Below, in pieces: positions 9,044-17,706 of a stretch of DNA of 64,000 bases (position 1 is its first letter; each line of letters opens with the position of its first letter). The DNA is from a candidate division KSB1 bacterium (GTDB taxonomy: Bacteria; Zhuqueibacterota; Zhuqueibacteria; JANLFK01; Oleimicrobiaceae): contig JAPDPR010000011.1 of the NCBI GenBank assembly GCA_034506335.1, positions 1 to 64,000 on the forward strand, written 5' to 3'. Under the pieces are notes generated by a model. The model was not told the DNA's origin and did no database searches. It saw nothing but the letters and a program-made list of their open reading frames with translations. The position numbers and the translations under genes were made by a program.

Positions 9044-10180
9044 TCATCGAAACGCCTTCTTCACCTTCTCCCGGAACTCGGGCGAATCCACAGGTGGCCT
9101 TAGGTTCTCCGATTCCTTCAATGCAGCCAGGAGCTCTCGCTCGCGTGTGTTGAGCTTTGTGGGCGTCCAGACGACGATGCGCACCAGCTGGTCCCCGCGG
9201 CCATGACCGTGAAGATGTGGGATACCCTTTCCCCGCATCCGCAGAATCTTGCCTGACTGAGTCCCCGGGTCGATCTGCAGCTGGACCCTGCCGTTGAGCG
9301 TGGGCACTTCCACTTCGTCCCCCAAGGCGGCCTGCACAAAGCTGATGGGCAAGTGATAAAGGATGTCGTCGCCGTGGCGCTCGAAATAGCGATGTTCGTT
9401 CTCCTCGATGATCACGATGAGATCCCCTGGAGGACCGCCCAAGGGACCGGCGTTTCCCTCGTGGCGCAACGTGAGGTAGTTGCCCGTGGCCACGCCTGCG
9501 GGCACCTGGACCTCGATCGTCTGCTCCGCCTGCACCCTGCCGCTCCCGTTGCACTCAGGACAGGGACGGGTAATGACCTCCCCCCGGCCTTCGCACCGGG
9601 AACACGTGGTGATATTGAGGAAAGACCCAAAGATGGAGCGAGTCGCCTGGCGCACCTGCCCTGTGCCGTGACACAGCGGGCACGTGGTAGGCGGTGAGTC
9701 AGGGTGCGCCCCGCTGCCACCACAGCCTTTACATCGCACCAGCCGCTTGAGCTTCAGCTTCTTCGTCACCCCAGTGGCGATTTCCTCCAGATCGAGCCGC
9801 AACCTGATCTGGAGGTCGGATCCGCGCTCCGGCCCGCGTTGCCTTCCCTCACCCATGCCGAAGAGGTCCGCAAACCCGCCGAACCCCGCCGACATGAATA
9901 CACGGAGGGCATCACTCAAATCGAAGCCAAAGCCGCCAAACCCTTCGTACCCAGCCTTGACCCCCTCGTGGCCATAAAGGTCATAGCGTCGCCTCTTCTC
10001 GGGGTCGCGCAGAACCTCGTACGCCTCTGCCGCCTCTTTGAAGCGCTCCTCCGCCTCCTTATCTCCTGGGTTCCGATCGGGGTGATACTTCATCGCCATG
10101 CGGCGATACGCCTTCTTGATTTCCTCCTCAGTGGCGTCCCGAGGAACTTCCAGGATTTCATAATAGTCGCGTTTCTCCAT
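9044..10180 (-). CDS. dnaJ: Chaperone DnaJ (type I Hsp40)
   Basis: DnaJ delivers unfolded clients to DnaK and stimulates its ATPase. All parts are present: J-domain with HPD at residues 33-35, a Gly/Phe-rich region with several 'GGFG' units, four zinc-binding motifs ([32 protein letters not shown]), and a C-terminal client-binding region. The 378-residue length is standard. I chose ATG 10180 ('[10 protein letters not shown]'); a start three codons upstream is possible. It is the third gene of hrcA-grpE-dnaJ. No dnaK gene is present nearby, so the Hsp70 partner must be elsewhere. Confidence 0.97.
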   Translation of the reverse strand: MEKRDYYEILEVPRDATEEEIKKAYRRMAMKYHPDRNPGDKEAEERFKEAAEAYEVLRDPEKRRRYDLYGHEGVKAGYEGFGGFGFDLSDALRVFMSAGFGGFADLFGMGEGRQRGPERGSDLQIRLRLDLEEIATGVTKKLKLKRLVRCKGCGGSGAHPDSPPTTCPLCHGTGQVRQATRSIFGSFLNITTCSRCEGRGEVITRPCPECNGSGRVQAEQTIEVQVPAGVATGNYLTLRHEGNAGPLGGPPGDLIVIIEENEHRYFERHGDDILYHLPISFVQAALGDEVEVPTLNGRVQLQIDPGTQSGKILRMRGKGIPHLHGHGRGDQLVRIVVWTPTKLNTRERELLAALKESENLRPPVDSPEFREKVKKAFR

Positions 10181-10234
10181 CTGCCGCACTGCCGTTTCCG
10201 GCGGTCGTTGTGGCGCTCAGGCCTCGATAAGGTG

Positions 10235-10789
10235 CTACTTGCTCACTACCACCTTGGCAGGGCGCAAGATGCGCCCCTGGAACTCGTATCCGCGCTGGTG
10301 TTCCACCACCACCGTATTGGCAGGCGCGCCCTCGCTTTCTGTTTGCATCAACGCCTCATGGCGCTCCGGGTCAAACGGTTGGCCCAGGGCCTGAATGGCG
10401 ACCAACCCTCGTTCTTCGAGTACGCGAAGCATCTTTCCCCAAATCAGGCGCACCCCTTCCCGGAATTGCTCAAAGGAAGCCGCGGCAGGCTCTTGCTGCA
10501 CGGCACGCTCCAGGTCATCGAGGATGGGAAGCAACGCCCGGACCAACTCTGCATTGGCATTGACCACCACCTCCGCCAACTCCCGTTGCACCCTCTTCTT
10601 GTAGTTGTCAAGCTCGGCGGCTTTGCGGAGAAACCGGTCATTGCACTCGGCCAGCTGCTGCTTCAGACTTTCTACCTCCGCCCGCAGCGCCTTCACCGAA
10701 GCCCGCGCCACGCGCCGCGGCGCTGCCTCAGCTTGCTTTTCCTGAGCTATCCCACTCCCGCCTTCGGTAAGACGCGTCTCCTCTGCCAT
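10235..10789 (-). CDS. grpE: Nucleotide exchange factor GrpE
   Basis: GrpE releases ADP from DnaK. The 184-residue protein has the expected long N-terminal helix (coiled-coil, about 35-85, 'LRAEVESLKQQLAECNDRFLRKAAELDNYKKRVQRE'). The family core 'LVRALLPILDDLERAV' follows, then the C-terminal signature 'GQPFDPERHEAL' and 'GYEFQGRILRPAKVVVSK'. It lies 36 bases downstream of hrcA and 54 upstream of dnaJ on the same strand, presumably in one transcript from the promoter at 11916-11944. Confidence 0.96.
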   Translation of the reverse strand: MAEETRLTEGGSGIAQEKQAEAAPRRVARASVKALRAEVESLKQQLAECNDRFLRKAAELDNYKKRVQRELAEVVVNANAELVRALLPILDDLERAVQQEPAAASFEQFREGVRLIWGKMLRVLEERGLVAIQALGQPFDPERHEALMQTESEGAPANTVVVEHQRGYEFQGRILRPAKVVVSK

Positions 10790-10825
10790 CTTTTGAATCT
10801 ATCGCTGAACCACGGTTCGCCGCAA

Positions 10826-11893
10826 TCAGATCACCTGGCGCTCGCGAATTAGCTCGCGCAAGACCTGCGCCATATAGTCCACCAATGCGATCACCTTGGC
10901 ATACTGCATCCGCGTCGGGCCAATGACGCCCAACGTCCCGGTCACGTCCCCGAGGTTGTAGGTGGCCGTAATCAGGCTGCAGGTGCGCATGAGCTCTTCG
11001 CGGTTTTCCTCCCCGATGATAATCGACACACCTTCTTTCTTGCCCTGCTCGTTTAGCACCTGGATGAGCACATGCTTCTGGTCAAGCAGCTGCAAAATCT
11101 TGCTCATCTGCTCATGATTGATAAACTCGGGCTGAGAAAGGATGTTGCCCGTGCCGCTCACATAGAAGTGAGCCCCTCCTTCCACATCAAAGACCGACTC
11201 GGCCGAGCCTACTATCAGACGCACTAACTCCGGGGAGCCTGACGAGATATCGCTCATCCGCTTGTCAATGGACCGCTTGATCTCTAGCAGACTCAGCCCA
11301 TGGAGGCGCTCGTTCAGGACACGCGCCGTCTCCTCGAGCCGCTCCCTGGAGAGGTTACTGCTGATCTCCATGAGGATGGTCTTGACTAACCCGGACTTGA
11401 CCCGGATTATGACCAGGATGCGCTTGTCTGCAATCTCCACTAGGTCGAGCCGGTCAAAAATCCCCTGGTAAAAGCGGGGGGCCAGCACCACGCCCAACAA
11501 TTTGGAAATGTGGCCGAGAACGCGCGAAGAGCTCTCCAGAATCTGCTCCACGTCCGCCGAGGGTGTGGACAGCTTCCTCAGAATGTCCTCCCGCTCCTGA
11601 GGCGTGAGGTCATCCACTTGCATCAGGGTATCGACGTAGTAGCGATAGCCCCTATCCGTGGGCACGCGCCCGGCCGACGTGTGCGGATGAGTGATCAGGC
11701 CCTTCTCCTCGAGGTCCGCCATGACGTTGCGAATAGTGGCCGCGCTCACATCCATGCCGCACTGCTTGGCCACATAGCGGGACCCCACGGGCCTGGCGTT
11801 CTGGATGAAGCTCCGCACCACGTAGCGAAACACCTGTTCTTCTCGCGGTGTCAATTCAGTCATGGCAAACCAGTTCGAATAATAAAACCCCAC
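10826..11893 (-). CDS. hrcA: Heat-inducible transcription repressor HrcA
   Basis: HrcA represses chaperone operons by binding CIRCE inverted repeats, and its folding by GroEL sets the response. The N-terminal winged helix ('TPREEQVFRYVVRSFIQNARPVGSRYVAKQ' and 'SAATIRNVMADLEEKGLITHPHTSAGRVPTDRGYRYYVD') is strongly conserved; the rest is the HrcA GAF-like core. Two starts are possible: GTG 11893 with AGAGG six bases upstream, and ATG 11863 without a ribosome site. I prefer GTG. A sigma70-like promoter precedes it, but I see no CIRCE (TTAGCACTC-N9-GAGTGCTAA) there, so self-repression is not evident from this locus. Confidence 0.95.
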   Translation of the reverse strand: MGFYYSNWFAMTELTPREEQVFRYVVRSFIQNARPVGSRYVAKQCGMDVSAATIRNVMADLEEKGLITHPHTSAGRVPTDRGYRYYVDTLMQVDDLTPQEREDILRKLSTPSADVEQILESSSRVLGHISKLLGVVLAPRFYQGIFDRLDLVEIADKRILVIIRVKSGLVKTILMEISSNLSRERLEETARVLNERLHGLSLLEIKRSIDKRMSDISSGSPELVRLIVGSAESVFDVEGGAHFYVSGTGNILSQPEFINHEQMSKILQLLDQKHVLIQVLNEQGKKEGVSIIIGEENREELMRTCSLITATYNLGDVTGTLGVIGPTRMQYAKVIALVDYMAQVLRELIRERQVI

Positions 11894-11915
11894 TTCAACC
11901 TCTGCTTGTCATTGT

Positions 11916-11944
11916 AATATATGAATCTCCTGTCCCATTGTCAA
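11916..11944 (-). promoter_or_regulatory. Sigma70-like promoter for hrcA-grpE-dnaJ
   Basis: On the minus strand a perfect -35 TTGACA (11939-11944) is followed after exactly 17 bases by TATATT (11916-11921). Transcription would start near 11909, about 15 bases before the GTG start of hrcA. It lies in the 67-base gap after ftsX, so the chaperone genes are probably transcribed independently of the upstream operon. No CIRCE-like inverted repeat overlaps it. Confidence 0.8.
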
Positions 11945-11960
11945 GCAAAAAGAGGAAGCG

Positions 11961-12818
11961 TCAATACTTCACCAGTCGTCGCACCGCCACCAAGCTCCCC
12001 AACCACCCTAAGGCCATCCCTGCACACCACAGAGCAAGGTAGAAGACGTGCGGCAGAACTATAAGGCGCGGGGCCTCCAGTGCGACCACTCGAGCCAGCA
12101 GCCAGACTGCGAGCGCAGCCAGGGCGCCGCCTGCCCCACCCTGCAGGATTCCTTCCACCAAGAAGGGCCTACGGATAAAACTTGGCGTCGCCCCCACCAG
12201 TTTCATGATCTCAATGTTTTGCTCTTTTGCGTGGATAATCAGCCTGATGGTGTTGAAAATAACAAGGATCGCGCCACATGCCAACCCCACACCCACTACC
12301 ACGTCGATGGTCATTGCCAGCTTAAGGTAGCGGTCCAGGAGCTGGAATAGCTCGGCGCGATAGACCACTTCGCTCACCCCCTTCAGCCCTCGCAGCTGCG
12401 CAGCCACCGCCTCTGCCAACGCGGTGCCCCGACCCTGCGGGGCCAGTGCAACTCGGAATGAGGCTGGAAGCGGGTTTTCGCCCAGCATCTCCAACACTTC
12501 AGGGCCGAATTCGTCCTGGATAGCCTTGACAGCTGCCTCTTTGGACACGTACTCCACCAGACCAACACCAGGGATAGCCTTGATCTGCTGCTCCAGGGCT
12601 GCAGTGGCCGAGGGGGAGAGCGTCTCATCCAAAAAAACCTCGAAGGTCATACGCCGCTGGATCTGGGCCGCCAAACGACTCAGATTGAGGCTGACGGCCA
12701 TGAAAACTCCCAACAGTGTCAGTGCCAGGGCCACCGTCGACACCGAAAGGAGACTGGATAGCGGGGCGCGCCGAAACCCTTCGATCCCCTCACGAATGCT
12801 GTAGAGGAGCCCCCTCAC
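11961..12818 (-). CDS. ftsX: Cell division protein FtsX (permease-like)
   Basis: FtsX is the membrane partner of FtsE; the pair controls periplasmic peptidoglycan hydrolases at the septum. The 285-residue protein has the FtsX layout: first membrane helix ('LSSLLSVSTVALALTLLGVFMAV'), an extracytoplasmic domain with 'MTFEVFLDETLSP' and 'GVGLVEYVSKEAAVKAIQDEFG', then three C-terminal helices with 'EIMKLVGATPSFIRRPFLVEGILQG'. The GTG start overlaps the ftsE stop by four bases (GTGA), so translation is coupled. It appears to be the last gene of the long envelope operon that starts near 26529. Confidence 0.94.
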   Translation of the reverse strand: MRGLLYSIREGIEGFRRAPLSSLLSVSTVALALTLLGVFMAVSLNLSRLAAQIQRRMTFEVFLDETLSPSATAALEQQIKAIPGVGLVEYVSKEAAVKAIQDEFGPEVLEMLGENPLPASFRVALAPQGRGTALAEAVAAQLRGLKGVSEVVYRAELFQLLDRYLKLAMTIDVVVGVGLACGAILVIFNTIRLIIHAKEQNIEIMKLVGATPSFIRRPFLVEGILQGGAGGALAALAVWLLARVVALEAPRLIVLPHVFYLALWCAGMALGWLGSLVAVRRLVKY

Positions 12819-13462
12819 AATGTCCTCCCTCCTTCGATACGCACAACGCGCTTGCCTGCTCTCTCCACCAAGGCGTAGTTGTGGGTGGCCATGAGCACCG
12901 CCGTGCCCTTCAGATTGATCTTCTCCAGAAGCCAGAGCACTTCTTGCGCGGTGTCTGGGTCCAGATTGCCGGTTGGCTCATCGGCGAGGATGGCCAGGGG
13001 CTCGTTGACCAGGGCGCGGGCGATCGCCACGCGCTGCTGCTCACCCCCGGAAAGCTCGTGAGGCATGCGGTTGCGTTTGTGGCTCAACCCCACCTCGGCC
13101 AGCGCACGCAGCACGCGGCGCTTGATTTCTTTTCTCCCTGCCCCTGTGACTCGGAGGGCAAAGGCAACGTTGTCAAAGACATTGCGATCCGGCAGGAGGC
13201 GAAAATCCTGAAACACAATGCCGAGCAAGCGCCGCAGATAAGGGAGGTCCCGGCGCCGCATATGCAGAGAATCGAACTTGTCCACCATCACCACCCCCTC
13301 TTGCGGTCGCTCCTCCATGTAAATGAGCTTCAACACCGTGCTCTTGCCGGCGCCACTAGGCCCCACCAAGAAGACAAACTCCCCATTGTGCACGTCCAGG
13401 TTCACGCACTCTACGCCTCCCCCCTCCGGATAAACCATACGCACGTTTCGCAGATGGATCAT
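12815..13462 (-). CDS. ftsE: Cell division ATP-binding protein FtsE
   Basis: This ABC-type ATPase binds FtsX at the inner membrane. Walker A is 'GPSGAGKST', the Q-loop lies in '[23 protein letters not shown]', the ABC signature is '[16 protein letters not shown]' and Walker B is '[11 protein letters not shown]', followed by the H-loop 'MATHN'. The 215-residue length is normal. It follows a methyltransferase gene by 20 bases and overlaps ftsX by four bases. Confidence 0.95.
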   Translation of the reverse strand: MIHLRNVRMVYPEGGGVECVNLDVHNGEFVFLVGPSGAGKSTVLKLIYMEERPQEGVVMVDKFDSLHMRRRDLPYLRRLLGIVFQDFRLLPDRNVFDNVAFALRVTGAGRKEIKRRVLRALAEVGLSHKRNRMPHELSGGEQQRVAIARALVNEPLAILADEPTGNLDPDTAQEVLWLLEKINLKGTAVLMATHNYALVERAGKRVVRIEGGRTL

Positions 13463-13482
13463 CCCCGTTCCTCTCTAAGTGA

Positions 13483-14229
13483 CTAGGCAGACCCGCGCCG
13501 GCGCAGCACAAAGTGCACTCGTTCGCACTGCTCACTGCCCGGTTTGAGAGAAAAGTCGCAGTGGCTCGCCTCCACAAAGAAAGGGCTCGCCTCCACCATG
13601 GCCTCCACTTCCCGCAGCGAGTAGATGCGCTGCCTATGAGTCTCCCTGAACACCACACCAGGGGCGCTGGCAAGTTCGATGTCGAACTGGTTGATCTGCA
13701 ATTGAATAGCATCCACGTAACGGCTTTTTCGCGTGTAAGTAAAGCCGGGGCCACTCTCCCGCTCACGGTAGTGGCGAAAGTTGCGCCGCGAGTTGAGCGC
13801 GGTGCATACATCAAACACCAGCACGCCGGATTCCTCCAGGCAGTCGGCGGTGCCCTGCAACATGAGTGCCCAGTCTTCGGGGCAGAGAAGGTAGTTCATG
13901 CTGTCGTACACGCACACTGCCGCGGGGAAGCGCCGGAGCGTCGCAATGTGGCACATGTCGGCGACCCACATGGGCACCGATACGCCACGTTGGCGAAACT
14001 TGGCCGCAGCCTGACGCAACATCTGAGGGCTCAGATCGCAAAGCACTGGCGCCCAACCCAACCGCCGCAAGTGCCAACTCAAGGAACCACTCCCTGCCGC
14101 CATCTCCAGCAGGGGACCGCGGGGAATACGGGCTCGGGTGAGGAGCAGATCGATGTGCTCGGCCCATAGGTGATAGTCCACGTGACGCATCACGTAGTCG
14201 TATATTTCGGCCAGGCGCGCGTATGGCAC
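13483..14229 (-). CDS. Class I SAM-dependent methyltransferase
   Basis: The 248-residue protein has SAM-binding motif I ('LLEMAAGSGSLSWHLRRLG') and a following acidic/'CDLSPQMLRQA' segment, then 'VCVYDSMNYLLCPEDWALML' and 'GVLVFDVCTALNSRRNF', as in small-molecule or protein methyltransferases of the Methyltransf_25 type. The substrate is not identifiable. I chose GTG 14229 ('VPYARLAEIYDYVM'): it follows the upstream stop, has AAGG about 9 bases before it, and matches where related proteins begin. An ATG at 14265 would overlap the previous gene by 32 bases. Confidence 0.8.
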   Translation of the reverse strand: MPYARLAEIYDYVMRHVDYHLWAEHIDLLLTRARIPRGPLLEMAAGSGSLSWHLRRLGWAPVLCDLSPQMLRQAAAKFRQRGVSVPMWVADMCHIATLRRFPAAVCVYDSMNYLLCPEDWALMLQGTADCLEESGVLVFDVCTALNSRRNFRHYRERESGPGFTYTRKSRYVDAIQLQINQFDIELASAPGVVFRETHRQRIYSLREVEAMVEASPFFVEASHCDFSLKPGSEQCERVHFVLRRRGSA

Positions 14230-14233
14230 TGTC

Positions 14234-14866
14234 TCACGCCTTGGCACCGACCAGGGCAGCTGCAACCTCTACAGCCTCCTTCATTACCCCGCGTAGCCCC
14301 CTTTCGCTGGGCCGTTCCTCCACTCCGATCAGCAGCAAAGCGCCTGGGACGGGCTCCGCAACGCTCAGGTAGGTACATCCCGGCACAGGTGAGAGGGCCA
14401 CTGCCGAATCCAGCCGCAGCCATTCGGCGAGGAGAGAGGCAAGGTGTGTGTAGCTAAACCCTGCGGCGCGAACGGCGTCCATATCCACAGGCGCTACCAC
14501 CACTCCGTCGGCCCATCGATAGAGCAACATTTGCAGCGCGGCGTCGAGGTCCTCCACAATACGCTCTCCAGCTCGACTAGCCTTGCCAGCGGCCCGCGGC
14601 AAGAGGGGGTGCTTCAGACGATCGATCACCTCCACCGAACCAGGCACATCCTCTCCGGGTTCGTCCAGCGCTATGCGCCGAAGCTGAACCCGTATGCCCG
14701 CCTGTCGCGCCGCCGCCGTGAGCGCACCAAAATCGCCTGCAAGGAGCACGCGGCACACCCTTGCGACGTCGCGGTCTGCAGCCACCTGCAAGGCGGCTAG
14801 TCCATTGCCACCACGCGGGTCACCAACTGCCACCACTATTCGGGGGCGATTCTTCTCAGCTGCCAC
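14234..14866 (-). CDS. Truncated PdxA-like protein
   Basis: The 210-residue protein resembles the first two thirds of 4-hydroxythreonine-4-phosphate dehydrogenase (PdxA): 'RIVVAVGDPRGGNGLAAL' aligns with the family 'MGDPAGIGPEI' region, and 'GVVVAPVDMDAVRAAGFSYTHLASLLAEW' aligns with 'TAPINKEALxAAGxxYPGHTEFLAE'. The metal-binding His of GHTE is not in register, the second His motif (THLPL) is absent, and the C-terminal 'NPHAGE' part is missing altogether. It is therefore unlikely to be a working PdxA. I chose GTG 14866, preceded by GGAGG and overlapping thiL by 11 bases. The frame is open and codon use looks normal, so this seems a maintained gene with a changed role, not debris. Confidence 0.6.
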   Translation of the reverse strand: MAAEKNRPRIVVAVGDPRGGNGLAALQVAADRDVARVCRVLLAGDFGALTAAARQAGIRVQLRRIALDEPGEDVPGSVEVIDRLKHPLLPRAAGKASRAGERIVEDLDAALQMLLYRWADGVVVAPVDMDAVRAAGFSYTHLASLLAEWLRLDSAVALSPVPGCTYLSVAEPVPGALLLIGVEERPSERGLRGVMKEAVEVAAALVGAKA

Positions 14867-15902
14867 TGTCGCGCCCCCTCCTACAGTGCCTCTTTCCGGC
14901 AAAGTGGTTCCACCCCGCCACCGGGAGAGCCTGGAGGTGGCCGTCCGCAAGGTATAACTTGACGCCCTGATGCGCCGGCAGGATTTCTCCTACCGCGGTC
15001 AGAGCAAGCCCGAATCGTTCCTCAAACCTTGGGAGTATCCGTTCAACTTCTTCCTTCCGCGCGGTGAAAAGGAGCTCAAAGTCCTCTCCTCCACCCAGCG
15101 CATAGTCGCGTGCGTCATGTCCCATTGCCGCCGCTACCCTGCGTGCCTCGGGGGACACGGGGATTGCTTCCTCCACTATCACGGCCCCCACGCCACCGAG
15201 ACGAGAAAGGTGCCGCACCTCCGACGCCAATCCGTCGCTGACATCGATCATGCTGCTCAGGTTCACGTGCTCGCGCAGGAAGATTGCTTCCTCCACTCGC
15301 GGCATCGGCTGGAGGTGCCTTTGCACCACTGAGGGGAACTCCTGCTTCGCAAAACGTGTAGGGGTGGAAAGCACCATCAGTCCCGCGTGTGACTGGCCAA
15401 GGTAGCCGGTCACAAAGAGCGCATCCCCCACGCGCGCGCCCGCCCGCCTGACCAGCCTGTTCGCCGGCGCCTTCCCAATCACGGTGATGCTTAAGAACAT
15501 CCCGCGGGGCGAAGTGGTGGTGTCGCCCCCGACGATTCCCACCCCATAACGCCCTGCGAGGTCGACCATCCCCCGATACATATCCTCTACGGCCTCGACG
15601 CTCATCGATGGTGGCAACGCGACGGAGACGACGGCAAATTGTGGCTCGGCAGCCATGGCGGCCATGTCGCTGAGATTTGCGGCCATGCTCCGCCAGCCGA
15701 GCTGGTATGGCGAGAAGTAGTCCCAGAGAAAATGCACGCCCTCCACCAGCGCATCAGTGGTGACCACCTCCAACTCCCCCTCAGGGGCGCGGAAAGCAGC
15801 CGCATCGTCGTCGATGCCCACCACCACGTCGGCGCGGGGCTCACCGCAAATGGCCTTGAGGCGCGCAATGAGGCCAAATTCGCCTATTTCGCTGATGCGC
15901 AC
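14856..15902 (-). CDS. thiL: Thiamine-monophosphate kinase
   Basis: ThiL phosphorylates thiamine monophosphate to thiamine pyrophosphate, the last step of cofactor synthesis. Signature blocks are 'ISEIGEFGLIARL' at the start, 'GIDDDAAAF' (ATP/Mg site), 'TTDALVEGVHFLWDYFSPYQLGWRSMAANLSDMAAM', 'GGDTTTSP', 'MIDVSDGLASEVRHLSR' and 'GGGEDFELLFT'. I chose GTG 15902 with GAGG upstream, which gives the usual N-terminus; a GTG at 15935 would overlap yjbQ. The neighbour YjbQ belongs to a family with thiamine-phosphate synthase activity reported, so the pair may form a small thiamine module. Confidence 0.94.
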   Translation of the reverse strand: MRISEIGEFGLIARLKAICGEPRADVVVGIDDDAAAFRAPEGELEVVTTDALVEGVHFLWDYFSPYQLGWRSMAANLSDMAAMAAEPQFAVVSVALPPSMSVEAVEDMYRGMVDLAGRYGVGIVGGDTTTSPRGMFLSITVIGKAPANRLVRRAGARVGDALFVTGYLGQSHAGLMVLSTPTRFAKQEFPSVVQRHLQPMPRVEEAIFLREHVNLSSMIDVSDGLASEVRHLSRLGGVGAVIVEEAIPVSPEARRVAAAMGHDARDYALGGGEDFELLFTARKEEVERILPRFEERFGLALTAVGEILPAHQGVKLYLADGHLQALPVAGWNHFAGKRHCRRGRDSGS

Positions 15903-15910
15903 GCCCCGCC

Positions 15911-16315
15911 TCAACCTGCTAGGATTCTCACCCACACCTGCCTGGTCCGCGGGCCATCAAACTCGCAGAAAAAAAGCGACTGCCAGGTGCCCAGAGCCAG
16001 GCGCCCTCCCTGCACCATGACGGTAACCGATGAGCCCACCAAGGTCGCCTTGATGTGCGCCGCGGCGTTGCCCTCCAAGTGATGGTAATTGTCCGCCAGC
16101 GGGATTACTTTGTCCAGCTCCGCCACAATATCGCGGCGCACATCAGGGTCCGCGTTCTCATTGATGGTGACCCCTGCCGTGGTGTGCGGCACAAACACCA
16201 CGCAAATACCGTCGCGCACCCCACTTGCCGTCACCGCCCCCTGAACCTGAGCGTCAATGTTCACGAGCTCGCAGCGCGTGCTCGTGCGCAAAGAGAACCG
16301 GTGCATCTCCGCCAT
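15911..16315 (-). CDS. yjbQ: YjbQ family protein (UPF0047)
   Basis: The 134-residue protein carries the UPF0047 pattern: 'VVFVPHTTAGVTINENADPDVRRDI', then 'YHHLEGNAAAHIKATLVGSSVTVMV' and 'LALGTWQSLFFCEFDGPRTRQVWVRI'. Members of this family have been reported to have a secondary thiamine-phosphate synthase activity in E. coli; the physiological role is not settled. Adjacency to thiL supports a thiamine link here. The start at 16315 overlaps the previous stop; an ATG three codons later is equally possible. Confidence 0.9.
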   Translation of the reverse strand: MAEMHRFSLRTSTRCELVNIDAQVQGAVTASGVRDGICVVFVPHTTAGVTINENADPDVRRDIVAELDKVIPLADNYHHLEGNAAAHIKATLVGSSVTVMVQGGRLALGTWQSLFFCEFDGPRTRQVWVRILAG

Positions 16316-17706
16316 CAGGTCTTCCTCTTCCGTTGCTTTGCTGCAGGAAACAGAATGTTATTGAGAATCAGCCTGTAGCCAGGTGAATTCTTGTGGAGAG
16401 CCAATTGTGTGGGAGGGTCGCCCACCAGATGCTGGTAGTCCTCCGGATCGTGCCCCCCAAGAAACGTAAAGGTGCCCCGGCCCACGTTGCCGTGGATGTA
16501 TTTCACCTGCTCCGTCCCTTCGGCCTCGGCCAGGATGGTCACCGACTTCTTGACCAGGCTCCTCTTGAAGCCCGTGGTCTGCCCCATGAAGCCCTTGACG
16601 ATGGAGACGTGGTTTTGCGTGAGCATGCAAGGAACGGGGTCATACTTGGCGGAAAAGTCAAACAGGGTGAAGTAGTCACTCTCCGCGCTGCGCAACAGCG
16701 GGGCATAGCTGGGCGGAATGTCGATATCTGAGTACTCGTAGATGAGAGGATTGGGTTCCACGCGAAACCCCTCAAACGCCACGCACTGCGTGTAATCGAG
16801 GCGCTCTTGACAATCCTGCGCGGGCGGATCCCCGTCAAACACGGCGTCGACGATGTCCGTGTATTGGGCGGCTAAGGCAATGTCATATGTGTCCGTGGCC
16901 GAGCACATGGCGAACACGAACCCCCCGCGCAGCATGTAGTCCTTTATGGCCAGAGCCACTGCCCGCTTCAGCTCGGAGACTTTGGCAAAACCCAGCTTCT
17001 GCGCCATCTCGCGGTTGAGCGCCACCTCTTCCTGATACCAGGGTGCATTGCGATAATTGGCATAGAACTTTCCGAACTGGCCGGTGAAGTCTTCGTGGTG
17101 CAAGTGCAGCCAGTCATACTTCTCCAAATCCCCGCGCAAGATCTCGGCGTCCCAGACTACCGTGAAAGGCACCTCGGCGTATTCCAGGGCCAGCATCACC
17201 GCGTCGTCCCACATCGTCTCTTTGGGAGGAGCGTAAATGGCAATGGCAGGGGCCTTTTCCAGCAGCACCACCTCCATGTTCTCCTGCTCGATGGTGCTAT
17301 AGACTGCGCTCACTGCAGCCGCGTCCAGATGCACGAAGCTGACCCCCCGTACCCGCAGCTCTCGTTCGATGAGGGGCTCTTCTGCCATGAGGAACGAACC
17401 GCCCCTGTAGTTGAGCAGCCACTCCACGTCGATTCCCTGTTCGAGCGTCCAGTAGGCCACGCCGTACGCCTTGAGGTGGTCAGTCTGCGTGAGGTCCATA
17501 GGGACGAGAATCCGCTGCGCCAGAGCGTCTGAGACCAGACCGCCCGCAAGGAGAATCGCCGCGCACAAAGCCACGATACCGAGTGCGGCCCCTCCGAACA
17601 CGGGATGGGGCTGGGTCTCCCCTCCCGGAAAGAGACCTGAATTAGCGTGGGGTGTAGCTCTCATCATGTTGACCGATACAATGCGCCTCGCTCGCGAGGA
17701 TGTCAC
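16315..17706 (-). CDS. Exported protein with GATase-like fold, function unknown
   Basis: This 463-residue protein has an N-terminal membrane/signal segment ('GAALGIVALCAAILLAGGLVSDALA', about 39-63). The mature region starts 'ILVPMDLTQTDHLKAYGVAYWTLEQGIDVEWLLNYRGGSF'. It contains 'AIAIYAPPKETMWDDAVMLALEYAEVPFTVVWD' and 'IKDYMLRGGFVFAMCSATDTYDIAL', an order like glutamine-amidotransferase or ThuA-type Rossmann domains. As I recall, similar proteins in Bacteroidetes carry the database name asparagine synthetase B, but no AsnB N-terminal Cys or ATP-pyrophosphatase motif is visible, so I do not use that name. Its GTG start overlaps the stop of the 79-residue gene by three bases. It belongs to the envelope operon from 26529. 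Confidence 0.75.
   Translation of the reverse strand: MTSSRARRIVSVNMMRATPHANSGLFPGGETQPHPVFGGAALGIVALCAAILLAGGLVSDALAQRILVPMDLTQTDHLKAYGVAYWTLEQGIDVEWLLNYRGGSFLMAEEPLIERELRVRGVSFVHLDAAAVSAVYSTIEQENMEVVLLEKAPAIAIYAPPKETMWDDAVMLALEYAEVPFTVVWDAEILRGDLEKYDWLHLHHEDFTGQFGKFYANYRNAPWYQEEVALNREMAQKLGFAKVSELKRAVALAIKDYMLRGGFVFAMCSATDTYDIALAAQYTDIVDAVFDGDPPAQDCQERLDYTQCVAFEGFRVEPNPLIYEYSDIDIPPSYAPLLRSAESDYFTLFDFSAKYDPVPCMLTQNHVSIVKGFMGQTTGFKRSLVKKSVTILAEAEGTEQVKYIHGNVGRGTFTFLGGHDPEDYQHLVGDPPTQLALHKNSPGYRLILNNILFPAAKQRKRKT

Noticed and set aside
9704-10852. 382-codon plus-strand frame opposite dnaJ, grpE and the hrcA end
   Set aside because: It is antisense to strongly conserved genes and its translation has no recognisable family.
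11864-11960. CIRCE operator upstream of hrcA
   Set aside because: I looked for TTAGCACTC-N9-GAGTGCTAA and for near matches; none is present.
14856-16400. TPP riboswitch near thiL/yjbQ
   Set aside because: The genes are contiguous with no leader region that could hold one.
16315-17706. Naming the 463-residue protein asparagine synthetase B
   Set aside because: There is no N-terminal catalytic Cys, no glutaminase or synthetase ATP motif, and a signal segment is present; the name would be misleading.
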